From Cytophagales bacterium (GTDB lineage Bacteria; Bacteroidota; Bacteroidia; Cytophagales; Cyclobacteriaceae): a stretch of 36,307 nucleotides of DNA. The notes below the pieces were generated by a model. It made no database searches. It saw only the letters and a program-made list of their open reading frames with translations, and was not told the DNA's origin. The stretch covers positions 1-36,307 of the forward strand of contig WGNT01000096.1 in the NCBI GenBank assembly GCA_016124425.1, given 5' to 3'. Position 1 is the first letter of the stretch; each line of letters opens with the position of its first letter. The translations under genes and the position numbers were made by a program. Below are positions 16,914 to 25,239 of the stretch, in pieces.

Positions 16914-17858
16914 ATGGCCGCAAATAACTATCATAAAGAGATTCCGGGGAACCCGTCTACCGCTACTTCCAGTAAAATCAGGCTCAATGATCGGAAAAAT
17001 AACCGCCCGCTAAAAATACTTTCGGATGAAGACTGGGATTTTTGGATAACGAACGGGTATGTAGTCGTGAAACAGGCGGTGCCACAGGAGTATACAACAC
17101 GTCTTTCAAATCTAATCTGGGAATTTGAAGAAAAGGATCCAGTTGACCCTTCAACTTGGTATAGTCCATCAAGATCAGAGATACAGATGAAGGAGCTTCG
17201 CAACAGTGGTATGGTGGAACTATATCATCATCAGTTTCTTTGGGACATCCGTCAATATCCCAAGGTACATCAGGTATTTAGCGATATTTGGGGAGTGGAT
17301 GAATTATGGGTGACGATTGACCGCGCAAATTTGAATTTACCGGCACGCCCCGGGTTCGAATTTAAAGGATTCATTCATTGGGACTACGATCCGGATACCG
17401 ACCCACAAAATGTACAAGGCCTAGTTGCCCTAAATGACCAATCTGATGTAAATGTTGGCGGGTTTCAATGTGTTCCTGAACTATATCGAACCTATTCAAG
17501 CTGGAAAACAACCCAGCCTGAAGATAGAAATAAATTTCAGCCGGACGTGACGGGTTTTGACATTGAAAAGGTAAAGTTAAACACCGGAGACCTATTGATT
17601 TTTAACAGCAAACTTCCTCATGGGATACGGCCAAACAATTCGGGGAGCAAGGTCCGCATGGCCCAATACATCTCAATGATGCCTGCAGAGCCGGAGAACG
17701 AAGAAATGAGACAATGGAGAATCAGTTGCTGGGAAAAGCGCACCCCTCCGGAAGGATATGCTTTTCCCGGCGATCCAAGAAGATGGGAGCAAGAAAGGTA
17801 TGCCAAAGCCACCTTATCAACGCTTGGAGAAAAACTCTTGGGGCTGAAATCCTGGTAG
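16914..17858 (+). CDS. Phytanoyl-CoA dioxygenase (PhyH) family protein
   Basis: 314 residues, cytoplasmic. This family uses Fe(II), 2-oxoglutarate and O2 to hydroxylate small molecules. The iron-binding triad is visible: His155-x-Asp157 in GFIHWDYDPD and His236 in NSKLPHGIRPN; Arg248 is placed to bind 2-oxoglutarate (SGSKVRMAQ). The N-terminal ILSDEDWDFWITNGYVVVKQ is the usual start of the fold. The substrate is unknown. It stands alone on the plus strand, facing the DUF5916 gene with an 8-bp gap. A second, only distantly similar, PhyH protein lies at 21673-22524. Confidence 0.87.
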   Translation: MAANNYHKEIPGNPSTATSSKIRLNDRKNNRPLKILSDEDWDFWITNGYVVVKQAVPQEYTTRLSNLIWEFEEKDPVDPSTWYSPSRSEIQMKELRNSGMVELYHHQFLWDIRQYPKVHQVFSDIWGVDELWVTIDRANLNLPARPGFEFKGFIHWDYDPDTDPQNVQGLVALNDQSDVNVGGFQCVPELYRTYSSWKTTQPEDRNKFQPDVTGFDIEKVKLNTGDLLIFNSKLPHGIRPNNSGSKVRMAQYISMMPAEPENEEMRQWRISCWEKRTPPEGYAFPGDPRRWEQERYAKATLSTLGEKLLGLKSW

Positions 17859-17866
17859 ACTACTTC

Positions 17867-20041
17867 CTACATGGTCCACCAGTAGGTGAATTTCAATGCT
17901 ACTGACCGGTTTTTGACGTAGAATGGTGCTGGCAGATAATTATCCGTGAAAACTAGAAACAGATCGGACGCTGGTTTAAATCTCCATTGAAATCGCGTAT
18001 TCAGATTAATGTTGTTAATCTGTTCGTTATACTGGGCAAAAGCTGTAAGGAAGACCGTATTTGTCAGTGTTACGTCTAGTCTCGGGCCCACAAGCCAGAA
18101 ACGCGTTCGAAACCAAGGCGCAGGTAACAGAATATCATTGTAGTTTGCAGCCATATTAATACCGACATAGGGTTGGAAGCGGTAGCCAGCCTCTCCCATT
18201 ACATTAAACCTTGTGCCTTCGGCATAATAGCCCCCAAACTGGCTGGAGACGCGATAGGTAAAAAGGCTTTGTGGTTTTGATGCATATTCCGCGCCGTAGT
18301 TGTACCAGTTGTGATCAGTAAATGCCTCCAGGGTGTTTCCACTGAAATTGGTCGGATCAAAAGGAGCTTGGAGTAAGATCCGGTTAAAGCCACCAAAGAC
18401 GGACAATTCACTTTGGCTTCTAAACCGCATGGTATATCCCAACATAGTAATGTTGTCAGTTTGGGCTAGATCCATGTTGTAGAACAGAGAGACATTTGCT
18501 GTCGGTCCATGTTGCAGGATCTTTTTGCTTTTAGGGAAAAAGAGGTAAGCCATTCTGGGATTGATCCTGTAAAATCCCACACGGGGAACAAATCCTACTT
18601 CGGCGGTATAATCAGGGGACACATATTCATGCTTCCATTCCGCGGTAAGTGATCCACTGGAATACCTAAGATTAGCGGCATGCACCATTCCGTTTCCTGT
18701 TTCACCCGGGTTTATTGATTTTAAAAACATGGCTTTTCCCGTCCACATATTATTTGAAGAAGCCAAGTTGTATTCTATGCCGAGGTTTCTGTGGAAATCA
18801 TTGATTTGCCCTGTAACAGGTTCACTGGAAGAAATCAGATCGAACGCAGATTTGTTGATAAAAATCGCTGCTATATTTGACCGTTGGGCCACCCGTCGTT
18901 GAAGGGAAAGTACGCTAAAGTTTTGTGCGGGAAGTCCGGTTTGATCCACTGTTCCCGTCTGCATGTTCATTGCCCCAATACGCCAGTCTTTGTTGATTCG
19001 GCCACTCAATCGCGCACCGAATTGAATCGGAGCATCCAATCCAATCCTCCTCGAAAAGAAAGGCCGGATGGTTTCGTAGCCAAAATTTGCAAAAAGATCC
19101 CCGTTTTCGAGAAAGAACTGCCTACGCTCTGGGAAGAATAACTCAAAGCGGTCCAAGTTGGTCAATTGCCGGTCAACCTCTACTTGCGAGAAATCAGGGT
19201 TAACGGTCAAGTCTAGGTTCATAGAAGAACTTACCGCAATTTTGGCATCTACCCCTACCCTATTTTGGTACGAAGGCTTTGCCTTTCCTTCGAAATTATT
19301 TACCGAGCCGCCCATTACATAAGGTATTACAGAAATGTTCGCTCCAGGTTCGGGAGGAGGATTGTCCCATACCAATGTTCCTGTATAGGCAAGGGACGCA
19401 GAGGGAAACTGCCGCGGAACGGGTGCCCATGAAGATTTTTCAGTAGTTTTCAGATCCAAGCGGCTGAAGTTGATTCCCCACTCACTAATCCCCTTTTTGT
19501 AGCGGATACTTTTGAAGGGTATTGCCGCTTCGAAGATCCACTTATCAGGATAATTGGTCACTTTAGATACCCATTTGTTGTCCCAGCTCAAGTCGACCCT
19601 GCCGCCTTCGTACATGATTCCATCCCATTGCGCCCCGGCAGCGTTAGCGCCAAAGCTGAAGCCGTTTGTTTGATCGTCAAACGGATCCATGAAAAGTAAA
19701 AAATTGTCGTTTTTTTGAAACGAAAAGTCCCTACGTAACGACTCCACGTAGTAGGGCCCAGGAACAGCATGGTGATTAATAACCAATATATACAACTTCT
19801 CCTCATCATAGGTCATACGGACCTCCGTCGATACCTGTGAAAAACTGGTATCCATGGGTAAAATCATGTAGAAGTTATCGGCAACTGCCGCATCCAGCCA
19901 ACCCTGTTCATCCATTACCCCATCTATACGTATGGAGGAGGAGGTTTTTTTAATCGGCAGTTGGTAATGATGGTTTATTTTCTGCGCCATCAACTGATTG
20001 ACGGAGCAACAAACACTTACAAAGAAAAAAAACAAGCGCAT
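17867..20041 (-). CDS. DUF5916 outer-membrane protein with N-terminal CBM9-like domain
   Basis: About 724 residues from the ATG at 20039-20041; an in-frame ATG two codons earlier is also possible. A signal peptide (MRLFFFFVSVCCSVNQLMAQ) precedes a CBM9-like carbohydrate-binding domain (about 35-225: IRIDGVMDEQGWLDAAVADN, DEEKLYILVINHH, KWIFEAAIPFKSIRYKKG). The rest is the DUF5916 beta-barrel (DLTVNPDFSQVEVDRQLTNL then FELFFPERRQFFLENGDLF, and repeated amphipathic strands to the C-terminus KFTYWWTM). DUF5916 proteins are common in Bacteroidota near glycan and peptide utilisation genes, with no settled function. It is probably an outer-membrane uptake or binding protein. It is convergent with the PhyH gene. 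Confidence 0.87.
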   Translation of the reverse strand: MRLFFFFVSVCCSVNQLMAQKINHHYQLPIKKTSSSIRIDGVMDEQGWLDAAVADNFYMILPMDTSFSQVSTEVRMTYDEEKLYILVINHHAVPGPYYVESLRRDFSFQKNDNFLLFMDPFDDQTNGFSFGANAAGAQWDGIMYEGGRVDLSWDNKWVSKVTNYPDKWIFEAAIPFKSIRYKKGISEWGINFSRLDLKTTEKSSWAPVPRQFPSASLAYTGTLVWDNPPPEPGANISVIPYVMGGSVNNFEGKAKPSYQNRVGVDAKIAVSSSMNLDLTVNPDFSQVEVDRQLTNLDRFELFFPERRQFFLENGDLFANFGYETIRPFFSRRIGLDAPIQFGARLSGRINKDWRIGAMNMQTGTVDQTGLPAQNFSVLSLQRRVAQRSNIAAIFINKSAFDLISSSEPVTGQINDFHRNLGIEYNLASSNNMWTGKAMFLKSINPGETGNGMVHAANLRYSSGSLTAEWKHEYVSPDYTAEVGFVPRVGFYRINPRMAYLFFPKSKKILQHGPTANVSLFYNMDLAQTDNITMLGYTMRFRSQSELSVFGGFNRILLQAPFDPTNFSGNTLEAFTDHNWYNYGAEYASKPQSLFTYRVSSQFGGYYAEGTRFNVMGEAGYRFQPYVGINMAANYNDILLPAPWFRTRFWLVGPRLDVTLTNTVFLTAFAQYNEQINNINLNTRFQWRFKPASDLFLVFTDNYLPAPFYVKNRSVALKFTYWWTM

Positions 20042-20307
20042 CGGCATCCGGGAAAATTGAAATTTAAATAGACCTTTTTTGAAAAGGAAAAGTGAAAGTT
20101 TGTAGTGAGAAACTCAAAGGGGGCGTACATAGCGGTTTTTTTATGCGTTATGCGTTGCAGGTCACTTTACGTTTATCTCGCAAGGTGTTTATTTTCATCT
20201 AAGCCCGGATTGCTTATTTTTTTTTCAGCGGATTTTCGTTTTAAGCGGTATCTCGATGACTGAAAATTCGCTTATCGTTTCTTTTTGGTCCCAAATCAGC
20301 GTAGAAT

Positions 20308-21504
20308 TTACGCATGAGGGGTTACTACCTGACTCAATTCCCCCGTTTGTTTGTTTTTTAATATCGCCTTCCTGTCCCCGTTTGGAAGAATCTCCTGTTT
20401 GATTAGCCAATGCAAGTCGTCATACTCCTGATAGCTGTTAGCAGATTCTGAGGCGTCGTCCCCACGCCAGACCTCCAGGTTAACTTTTTCCCATCGTTTG
20501 GTTTGTGCCGAAAGAAGGGCTGCGTCCAGTATCGCATTTACGACATAGCCGTCGTAAAATGTTTCGAGCGGATCATTGCCCTTTTCCAAGGCTTCAAACA
20601 TGTCGGTGAACATATGGGGATAGCCAAGTTCATTCGACTCGTCCCCTACCGGAAAAAGCCAACCGCTATTGCTTTCCGCTTTTTCTGCGACATATCCCGC
20701 ACCTTTTCCCGTAGTAAACATTTCAAATCCGGTGCGCAGGAAACTGTTCAACCAAATAGTCCCCTCGGTACCCATAACCTCATCCCGCAAATCCATTCCG
20801 CCCCGAAAGGTCCAACTTACCTCAAACTGTCCAATAGCACCGGAAGCATAGCGTACCAGGCCCACGGCATGGTCTTCTGCTTCTATGGGATGCACCTGTG
20901 TGTCTGACCAACACATTACCTCAAGTGGTTTCACCTGCTTGCCGATAAAATTTCTGCCTATTTCCACGCAGTGGCAGCCAAGATCAATAATCGCACCCCC
21001 TCCAGATTTTTCTTTATCCCAAAACCAATCGCTATGTGGGCCGGGATGTGCTTCTCGAGACTTTGTCCAAAGTATCCTGCCAAGGCTTCCTCCCTGAATA
21101 CTTTTTAATGACTTTAGAAATTTTGGTGTGTAGCATAAATCCTCTAGATATCCCGCAAAAATCCCGGCTTCCTCCACCGCATCTAGCATTCGTTTTGCTT
21201 CCTGCGCATTTCTTCCCAAAGGTTTGGTACACAGCACAGGCTTTTTTGCGCGGGCACACGCCAATACGGCGTCCTCATGGAGGTGGTTTGGTAGGGAGAT
21301 TAATACCACTTCCGTTTCTGAATGACCAATAGCTTCTTCCATATCGGTCGTAAAGACAGGTAGCCCATAATCTTCGGCAAAGCGTCTGGCATTTTTCTCA
21401 TTGCGGGAATATACAAGATGAATCCTGTCTTTCCTTCGCTGATCATGTAAGGTGTCCGCATAAAATCGCGCAATAAATCCGGACCCGAGCATGGCTATTT
21501 TCAT
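20308..21504 (-). CDS. Gfo/Idh/MocA-family oxidoreductase
   Basis: 398 residues from the ATG at 21502-21504, chosen because MKIAMLGSGFIARFYADTL starts the Rossmann fold; an upstream in-frame ATG adds 27 residues that fit no fold. The NAD(P) motif GSGFIA is near residues 8-13. The family's EKP is here TKP (LCTKPLGRN), keeping the lysine. The second half has GGGAIIDLGCHCVEIGRNFI, the usual block with the catalytic His/Asp region. Such enzymes oxidise sugars, inositols or their derivatives; the substrate is unknown. A PhyH gene lies upstream on the same strand (168-bp gap). The C-terminal 60 residues (WRGDDASESANSYQEYDDLH) are an extension beyond many members. Confidence 0.88.
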   Translation of the reverse strand: MKIAMLGSGFIARFYADTLHDQRRKDRIHLVYSRNEKNARRFAEDYGLPVFTTDMEEAIGHSETEVVLISLPNHLHEDAVLACARAKKPVLCTKPLGRNAQEAKRMLDAVEEAGIFAGYLEDLCYTPKFLKSLKSIQGGSLGRILWTKSREAHPGPHSDWFWDKEKSGGGAIIDLGCHCVEIGRNFIGKQVKPLEVMCWSDTQVHPIEAEDHAVGLVRYASGAIGQFEVSWTFRGGMDLRDEVMGTEGTIWLNSFLRTGFEMFTTGKGAGYVAEKAESNSGWLFPVGDESNELGYPHMFTDMFEALEKGNDPLETFYDGYVVNAILDAALLSAQTKRWEKVNLEVWRGDDASESANSYQEYDDLHWLIKQEILPNGDRKAILKNKQTGELSQVVTPHA

Positions 21505-21585
21505 GGATGGTTTCTTTTTATGGTTATCACCTCTCCCGCTTCGCAAGCATTTACTTACCCGATAAGGAACCGGAGGATAAAGCAA

Positions 21586-21600
21586 AAGGAATCATTCCTT
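21586..21600. repeat. 15-bp palindrome upstream of the Gfo/Idh/MocA gene
   Basis: AAGGAAT-C-ATTCCTT: two perfect 7-bp arms around one base, in the 168-bp gap between the PhyH stop (21673) and the oxidoreductase start (21504). It could be an operator or a short hairpin in the leader; no T run follows, so it is not an obvious terminator. Confidence 0.4.
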
Positions 21601-21672
21601 CGTTTATAGCCCCAGTCATGATCGATTTTAAGTGCGGTGCTTTTTGGCAGTATTCAAGGTGGTTAATGCCTG

Positions 21673-22524
21673 TTATTTTACATTGATTTGTGATTCCCAC
21701 CCCGTCTCCTTTAGTGCCGGATCTTTGTCCTTTGATAGAAAATCTGCCTTTGACAGGGAGTCTGCTTCCCATTCCAGAATAGCTTCATTAGGAACAACCG
21801 CTACCGGATTCTTCCAGGCAGTGGAAGTTTCATTATAGGCGATATTGGATTGGGAATTGTAACAAGCGATAACAGACCAACGGGGGTGATCGGATAGGTT
21901 TGCTTCCGACCGATGGAGAAGATTACTATGAAAAAACAATGCATCCCCGGGTTTCAATTCGCAATACACCAGCTCCATGGTCTTTAGTGCATTTTCAACC
22001 ATCACCATGTCAGCCCCCACTTGTTCTCCTGCGAATCCGTGGTTTACGCGGCCTAGTTTATGGGATCCCCTTATCACTTGAAGACAGCCATTTTCTTTCG
22101 TCGCTTTTGTTAACGCGACCATCACGCTCATCAGTTGATCCGGATAAATAAACTGGTTTTTATACCAATACCCGTAATCCTGATGCCATTCCCAAGCTCC
22201 TCCCACTTTAGGCTCTTTTTGCATAAGTTTAGAATGGAAATGGCACACCGGCGAATTGCTGTCCATAAGCTGTGCTACTCCTTCTACCATTTTCTCAGAC
22301 CTTACAAGATAGCCAAAAGGATCATTTCCCGGCGTAAACCAAAGGGAAAGACGGGTTTTCTTTCCGGTTTGATCATTCAAATCCATGGCGTTATTTTTCA
22401 TTGCACTGTCTTCTAAGGCTACGCCATAGAGTTTGGCTATTTCATCCTTAGAACAAAATCCAGGAATTATCAGGTATCCATCCCGATGATATTGTTGTAC
22501 CTGCCGTTCGGAAAATGGGTTCAT
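21673..22524 (-). CDS. Phytanoyl-CoA dioxygenase (PhyH) family protein
   Basis: 283 residues, the usual length. It should be an Fe(II)/2-oxoglutarate-dependent oxygenase in the cytoplasm. The triad is His114-x-Asp116 in WEWHQDYGYW and His204 in FFHSNLLHRSEAN; Arg215 (DHPRWSVIACYN) should hold 2-oxoglutarate. QVQQYHRDGYLIIPGFCSKD is the standard N-terminus. It is closer to classical PhyH/ectoine-hydroxylase-like proteins than the other PhyH in this window. The next gene on the strand is a Gfo/Idh/MocA oxidoreductase, so oxygenation and oxidation may act on the same compound (inference); the substrate is unknown. Confidence 0.9.
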   Translation of the reverse strand: MNPFSERQVQQYHRDGYLIIPGFCSKDEIAKLYGVALEDSAMKNNAMDLNDQTGKKTRLSLWFTPGNDPFGYLVRSEKMVEGVAQLMDSNSPVCHFHSKLMQKEPKVGGAWEWHQDYGYWYKNQFIYPDQLMSVMVALTKATKENGCLQVIRGSHKLGRVNHGFAGEQVGADMVMVENALKTMELVYCELKPGDALFFHSNLLHRSEANLSDHPRWSVIACYNSQSNIAYNETSTAWKNPVAVVPNEAILEWEADSLSKADFLSKDKDPALKETGWESQINVK

Positions 22525-22560
22525 GGCTATGTTGTTTCTTTCAGTAAATTAAATGTTGCT

Positions 22561-22589
22561 TAAAGCTATATATTTATCGGCAAAAACAA
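22561..22589 (-). promoter_or_regulatory. Possible promoter for the second PhyH gene
   Basis: On the minus strand a TTG (22587-22589) and TAGCTTTA (22561-22568, one mismatch to TAnnTTTG) are 18 bp apart. Transcription would start about 30 nt before the PhyH ATG. Confidence 0.35.
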
Positions 22590-22597
22590 AAATCCGC

Positions 22598-22623
22598 CCT
22601 ATCGCACGAGTGTGGCGAATAGG
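22598..22623. repeat. Imperfect hairpin between divergent PhyH and VLRF1 genes
   Basis: CCTAT-CGC-AC at 22598-22607 can pair with GT-GCG-ATAGG at 22612-22623 around a GAGT loop, with two single-base bulges. It lies 60 bp before the VLRF1 start and just upstream of the PhyH promoter candidate, so it could be a shared operator or a leader structure. Confidence 0.3.
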
Positions 22624-22683
22624 CAATAGTCTGTCCAATTTGCAGGGTGAACTTTATCTATGCGTTCCTAGTTTACGATTGTT

Positions 22684-23391
22684 GTGAAGCACCGTTTACT
22701 ACATCAACACCATACAGCCTTATTTATTTCCCATGCTGCTACATCCGGATGGAATGAGGAATATCAACCCGAGAAGCATCAAATCAGCTATACCTTGGCT
22801 ACAGGGGAGCATCTATTTTTGAGATTACCACTACAAGTAGGCTATCCGGTTAACGAGCCGAGTCAGGAAAACACGTTTTTTAACTATATACAAGTATTGG
22901 TGGAATCAGGAGTGGCCGCAGTAGGTTACTTTGAAAATGGTGAAAACGTTGATCATAAAGTCTTTAGAGCCTACATGGTGCGTAAAAAACAAGGTATGAG
23001 CCAACTTAAATACCTTAAAACCAAAGGGAAGTCAAGGGCTGGGTCGCGGGTCCGACTCGCGGAAACCGAAGAGTTTTTTGCAGCTATACAAGAACGCATA
23101 AACCGCTACCTTACGACATATAGAGTAGACAGGATCGCCATCTCCTGCTCCCTCACTCTTTGGCCCTACCTCTTTGGACAAAAAGCAAAATCACCCTTTT
23201 CTAAAGATGACAGCAGGGTCTACAAAATCCCCATGCATGTACCGAATTGTACCTATGAGAACCTATTGAATGTACATAACTTTCTTTCGCAGGGTGAGTT
23301 AAAGTACGAGCTGTCGTTCGAGCCACAAATAAACGCAATTTTATCACGTTTTCTACTTAATGAAGATTCCCATGAAACAGAATCTTGGTAG
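22684..23391 (+). CDS. VLRF1 (Vms1-like release factor) family protein
   Basis: 235 residues from a GTG start; the only stop-free in-frame start in reach, since a TAG lies at 22669-22671. The diagnostic block is FRAYMVRKKQGMSQLKYLKT followed by KGKSRAGSRVRLAETEEFF (about 94-129). This matches the catalytic region of the VLRF1 clade of eRF1-like proteins, whose eukaryotic member Vms1 cuts stalled peptidyl-tRNA through a G-S-Q loop. Here the loop is QGMSQ: the Gln (residue 107) is kept, and Met105 replaces a Gly. A second half (VDRIAISCSLTLWPYLFG, VPNCTYENLLNVHNFL) completes the domain. By family it should act on stalled ribosomes as a release factor or peptidyl-tRNA hydrolase in ribosome rescue; the bacterial role is largely untested. 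It is divergent from the PhyH gene and 75 bp before lhgO. Confidence 0.72.
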   Translation: MKHRLLHQHHTALFISHAATSGWNEEYQPEKHQISYTLATGEHLFLRLPLQVGYPVNEPSQENTFFNYIQVLVESGVAAVGYFENGENVDHKVFRAYMVRKKQGMSQLKYLKTKGKSRAGSRVRLAETEEFFAAIQERINRYLTTYRVDRIAISCSLTLWPYLFGQKAKSPFSKDDSRVYKIPMHVPNCTYENLLNVHNFLSQGELKYELSFEPQINAILSRFLLNEDSHETESW

Positions 23392-23466
23392 AAAAAGGCA
23401 TAATTTTACGTTAGATCTTTTTTCTCTCTTAGCACGATGTATATTTACGTATTAATTTAGCGGTAT

Positions 23467-24666
23467 ATGGTATTTGACATTGCGATCATTGGTGGCGGTA
23501 TTGTAGGACTGGCTACAGGGCTTACGATTCTGAAGAAATCTCCTCAAATGAAGGTAGCTATTATCGAAAAGGAAAAGGAAGTAGCTAAGCATCAAACCGG
23601 AAACAACAGTGGGGTTATTCATTCGGGACTTTATTATAAGCCAGGCAGCCTGAAGGCCAAAAACTGTATCCGTGGTTACAACATGCTAATTGACTTTTGT
23701 AAACAAGAAGGGGTACCTTTCGAAATAACAGGTAAAGTGGTTGTAGCAACAAGAAAGGAGCAACTTCCCATATTAAACAACCTATTGCAACGTGGGTTAG
23801 AAAATGGGCTTGAAGGCACTCGGTCCATATCAATGGAGGAATTGAAGGAGTTTGAACCCCATTGTACTGGCGCTGGAGCGCTTCACGTGCCTCAAACGGG
23901 TATCGTAGATTATAAGTTAGTCGCCGAGACCTACGCAAACAAATACCTAGAACTAGGTGGTCAGCTTTTTTTGGGCCATGAAGTGTCTGATATTACCGCC
24001 GAAGGGAACATATCCACGCTGGTAACTAGCGAATCATCAATTGATGCAAAATTACTTGTTAACTGTGCGGGACTATATGCAGACAAGATTGCAGAAATGC
24101 AGGAAAAGAAAGCCATCAATATTCGTATTATTCCGTTTCGAGGAGAGTATTATAAACTGAAAAAGGAAAAGGAGTATTTGGTAAAAAATCTAATTTACCC
24201 GGTACCCGACCCGAACTTCCCCTTTTTAGGTGTTCATTTTACCAGAATGGCAAAAGGAGGCGTTGAAGCAGGGCCGAATGCCGTAATGGCATTCAAAAAA
24301 GAGGGGTATAGAAAATTCGACTTTAACTTAGGTGAATTCCGGGATTCGATCATGTGGCCTGGATTGCAAAAAGTTGCTGCCAAATACTGGAAAACGGGCA
24401 TAGGTGAATACTATAGGTCATTCTCCAAGCGAGCGTTTACAAGGGCGCTTCAGGAATTGATTCCAGAAGTTACTTCCTCAGATTTAGTGGCCGGAGGGGC
24501 AGGTGTTCGTGCCCAAGCTTGCGACAAAGATGGTGGATTGCTCGACGACTTTGCGATTACCGAAAACAGTAAGTGTATCCATGTCTTGAATGCGCCTTCA
24601 CCCGCGGCCACGAGTGCGTTGTCTATTGGAGAGACGATTTCAGAGCTTGCGTTAGCACGGTTTTAG
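23467..24666 (+). CDS. lhgO: L-2-hydroxyglutarate oxidase
   Basis: 399 residues, the usual length. This FAD enzyme oxidises L-2-hydroxyglutarate to 2-oxoglutarate and passes electrons to the respiratory quinone pool, acting at the inner membrane face. Evidence: the dinucleotide motif DIAIIGGGIVGLATGLTIL at the N-terminus, the family block KHQTGNNSGVIHSGLYYKPG (about 41-60), the LVNCAGLYADKIAE block, the RIIPFRGEYYKL stretch, and the C-terminal GGAGVRAQACDKDGGLLDDF. It starts 75 bp after the VLRF1 gene, possibly co-transcribed. Gene identity is strong. Confidence 0.92.
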   Translation: MVFDIAIIGGGIVGLATGLTILKKSPQMKVAIIEKEKEVAKHQTGNNSGVIHSGLYYKPGSLKAKNCIRGYNMLIDFCKQEGVPFEITGKVVVATRKEQLPILNNLLQRGLENGLEGTRSISMEELKEFEPHCTGAGALHVPQTGIVDYKLVAETYANKYLELGGQLFLGHEVSDITAEGNISTLVTSESSIDAKLLVNCAGLYADKIAEMQEKKAINIRIIPFRGEYYKLKKEKEYLVKNLIYPVPDPNFPFLGVHFTRMAKGGVEAGPNAVMAFKKEGYRKFDFNLGEFRDSIMWPGLQKVAAKYWKTGIGEYYRSFSKRAFTRALQELIPEVTSSDLVAGGAGVRAQACDKDGGLLDDFAITENSKCIHVLNAPSPAATSALSIGETISELALARF

Positions 24667-24859
24667 TAGCACCTTCGCTAATTATTGGCCTCAATATAAC
24701 CAACCAACCGTCAATGGATTGTTTAAATCAGTTACGTTGCCAAGTTTGCTGAAATAGCCACATTAAATCAGATTAATATGGCCAATCTTGCAGTCTCTCG
24801 TTCTAAAGGGGTAGCGAAAAACTCCATCTGCTTGCTGCTAACAAAAAATGATGCCTGTA

Positions 24860-24875
24860 GCCTAACGTTTTAGGC
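24860..24875 (-). terminator. Possible terminator hairpin after the Hpt gene
   Basis: GCCTAA and TTAGGC form a perfect 6-bp stem around a 4-base loop, 8 bp after the Hpt stop codon. On the minus strand a run of six T residues follows about 11 nt later, further away than in a standard intrinsic terminator. It may serve the convergent lhgO/Hpt pair. Confidence 0.4.
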
Positions 24876-24882
24876 AAGTGTA

Positions 24883-25239
24883 CTAAGTCGTGTTGAGCTT
24901 CTGTTGAATATCTTCAAGAATAGCGTTACAGACCGCCTGAAATTTTTTCTTATGGTCTACTAAGTCCTGTTCAAAATTGCCATTTCCAATCAACTGCTTT
25001 CCTTCGCCTAAAATCGACGCCAATTCCATTAGTCCAAATAGCGTAAGCGTGGGTTTGATTTTGTGACGCGCCTGTTTGATCACTTCCTCTTTTTTTGTGT
25101 CCAGTCCATTGACATAGGCTTGCTGTAATTCACGGACGGCGACCACAATGGCTTCTAAAAGTTGGGTGCGAAATTCTTCGTCCCCTTCGACCATGTCTTC
25201 AATTTTTTCATAGTCGATATTCGTATTGAATGCATTCAT
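24883..25239 (-). CDS. Hpt-domain (histidine phosphotransfer) protein
   Basis: 118 residues, one Hpt helical-bundle domain only. The predicted phospho-accepting His59 lies in ARHKIKPTLTLFG, the Bacteroidota form of the H-x-L/I-K-G/P motif. Such proteins pass phosphate between response-regulator domains of hybrid kinases. No kinase or receiver gene is in the window. Its ATG overlaps the TGA of the upstream flavoprotein gene (ATGA), so the two are translationally coupled, an unusual pairing. A hairpin lies just after the stop. The partner kinase is unknown. Confidence 0.85.
   Translation of the reverse strand: MNAFNTNIDYEKIEDMVEGDEEFRTQLLEAIVVAVRELQQAYVNGLDTKKEEVIKQARHKIKPTLTLFGLMELASILGEGKQLIGNGNFEQDLVDHKKKFQAVCNAILEDIQQKLNTT

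Noticed and set aside
17866..17886. Stem CCTAC/TGG with CCA/GTAGG at the convergent PhyH and DUF5916 ends
   Set aside because: No T run follows on either strand, and the stem lies almost wholly in the DUF5916 coding end, so a terminator is not supported.
20503..20907. A 134-codon plus-strand frame
   Set aside because: Antisense within a clear Gfo/Idh/MocA gene; no recognisable domain.
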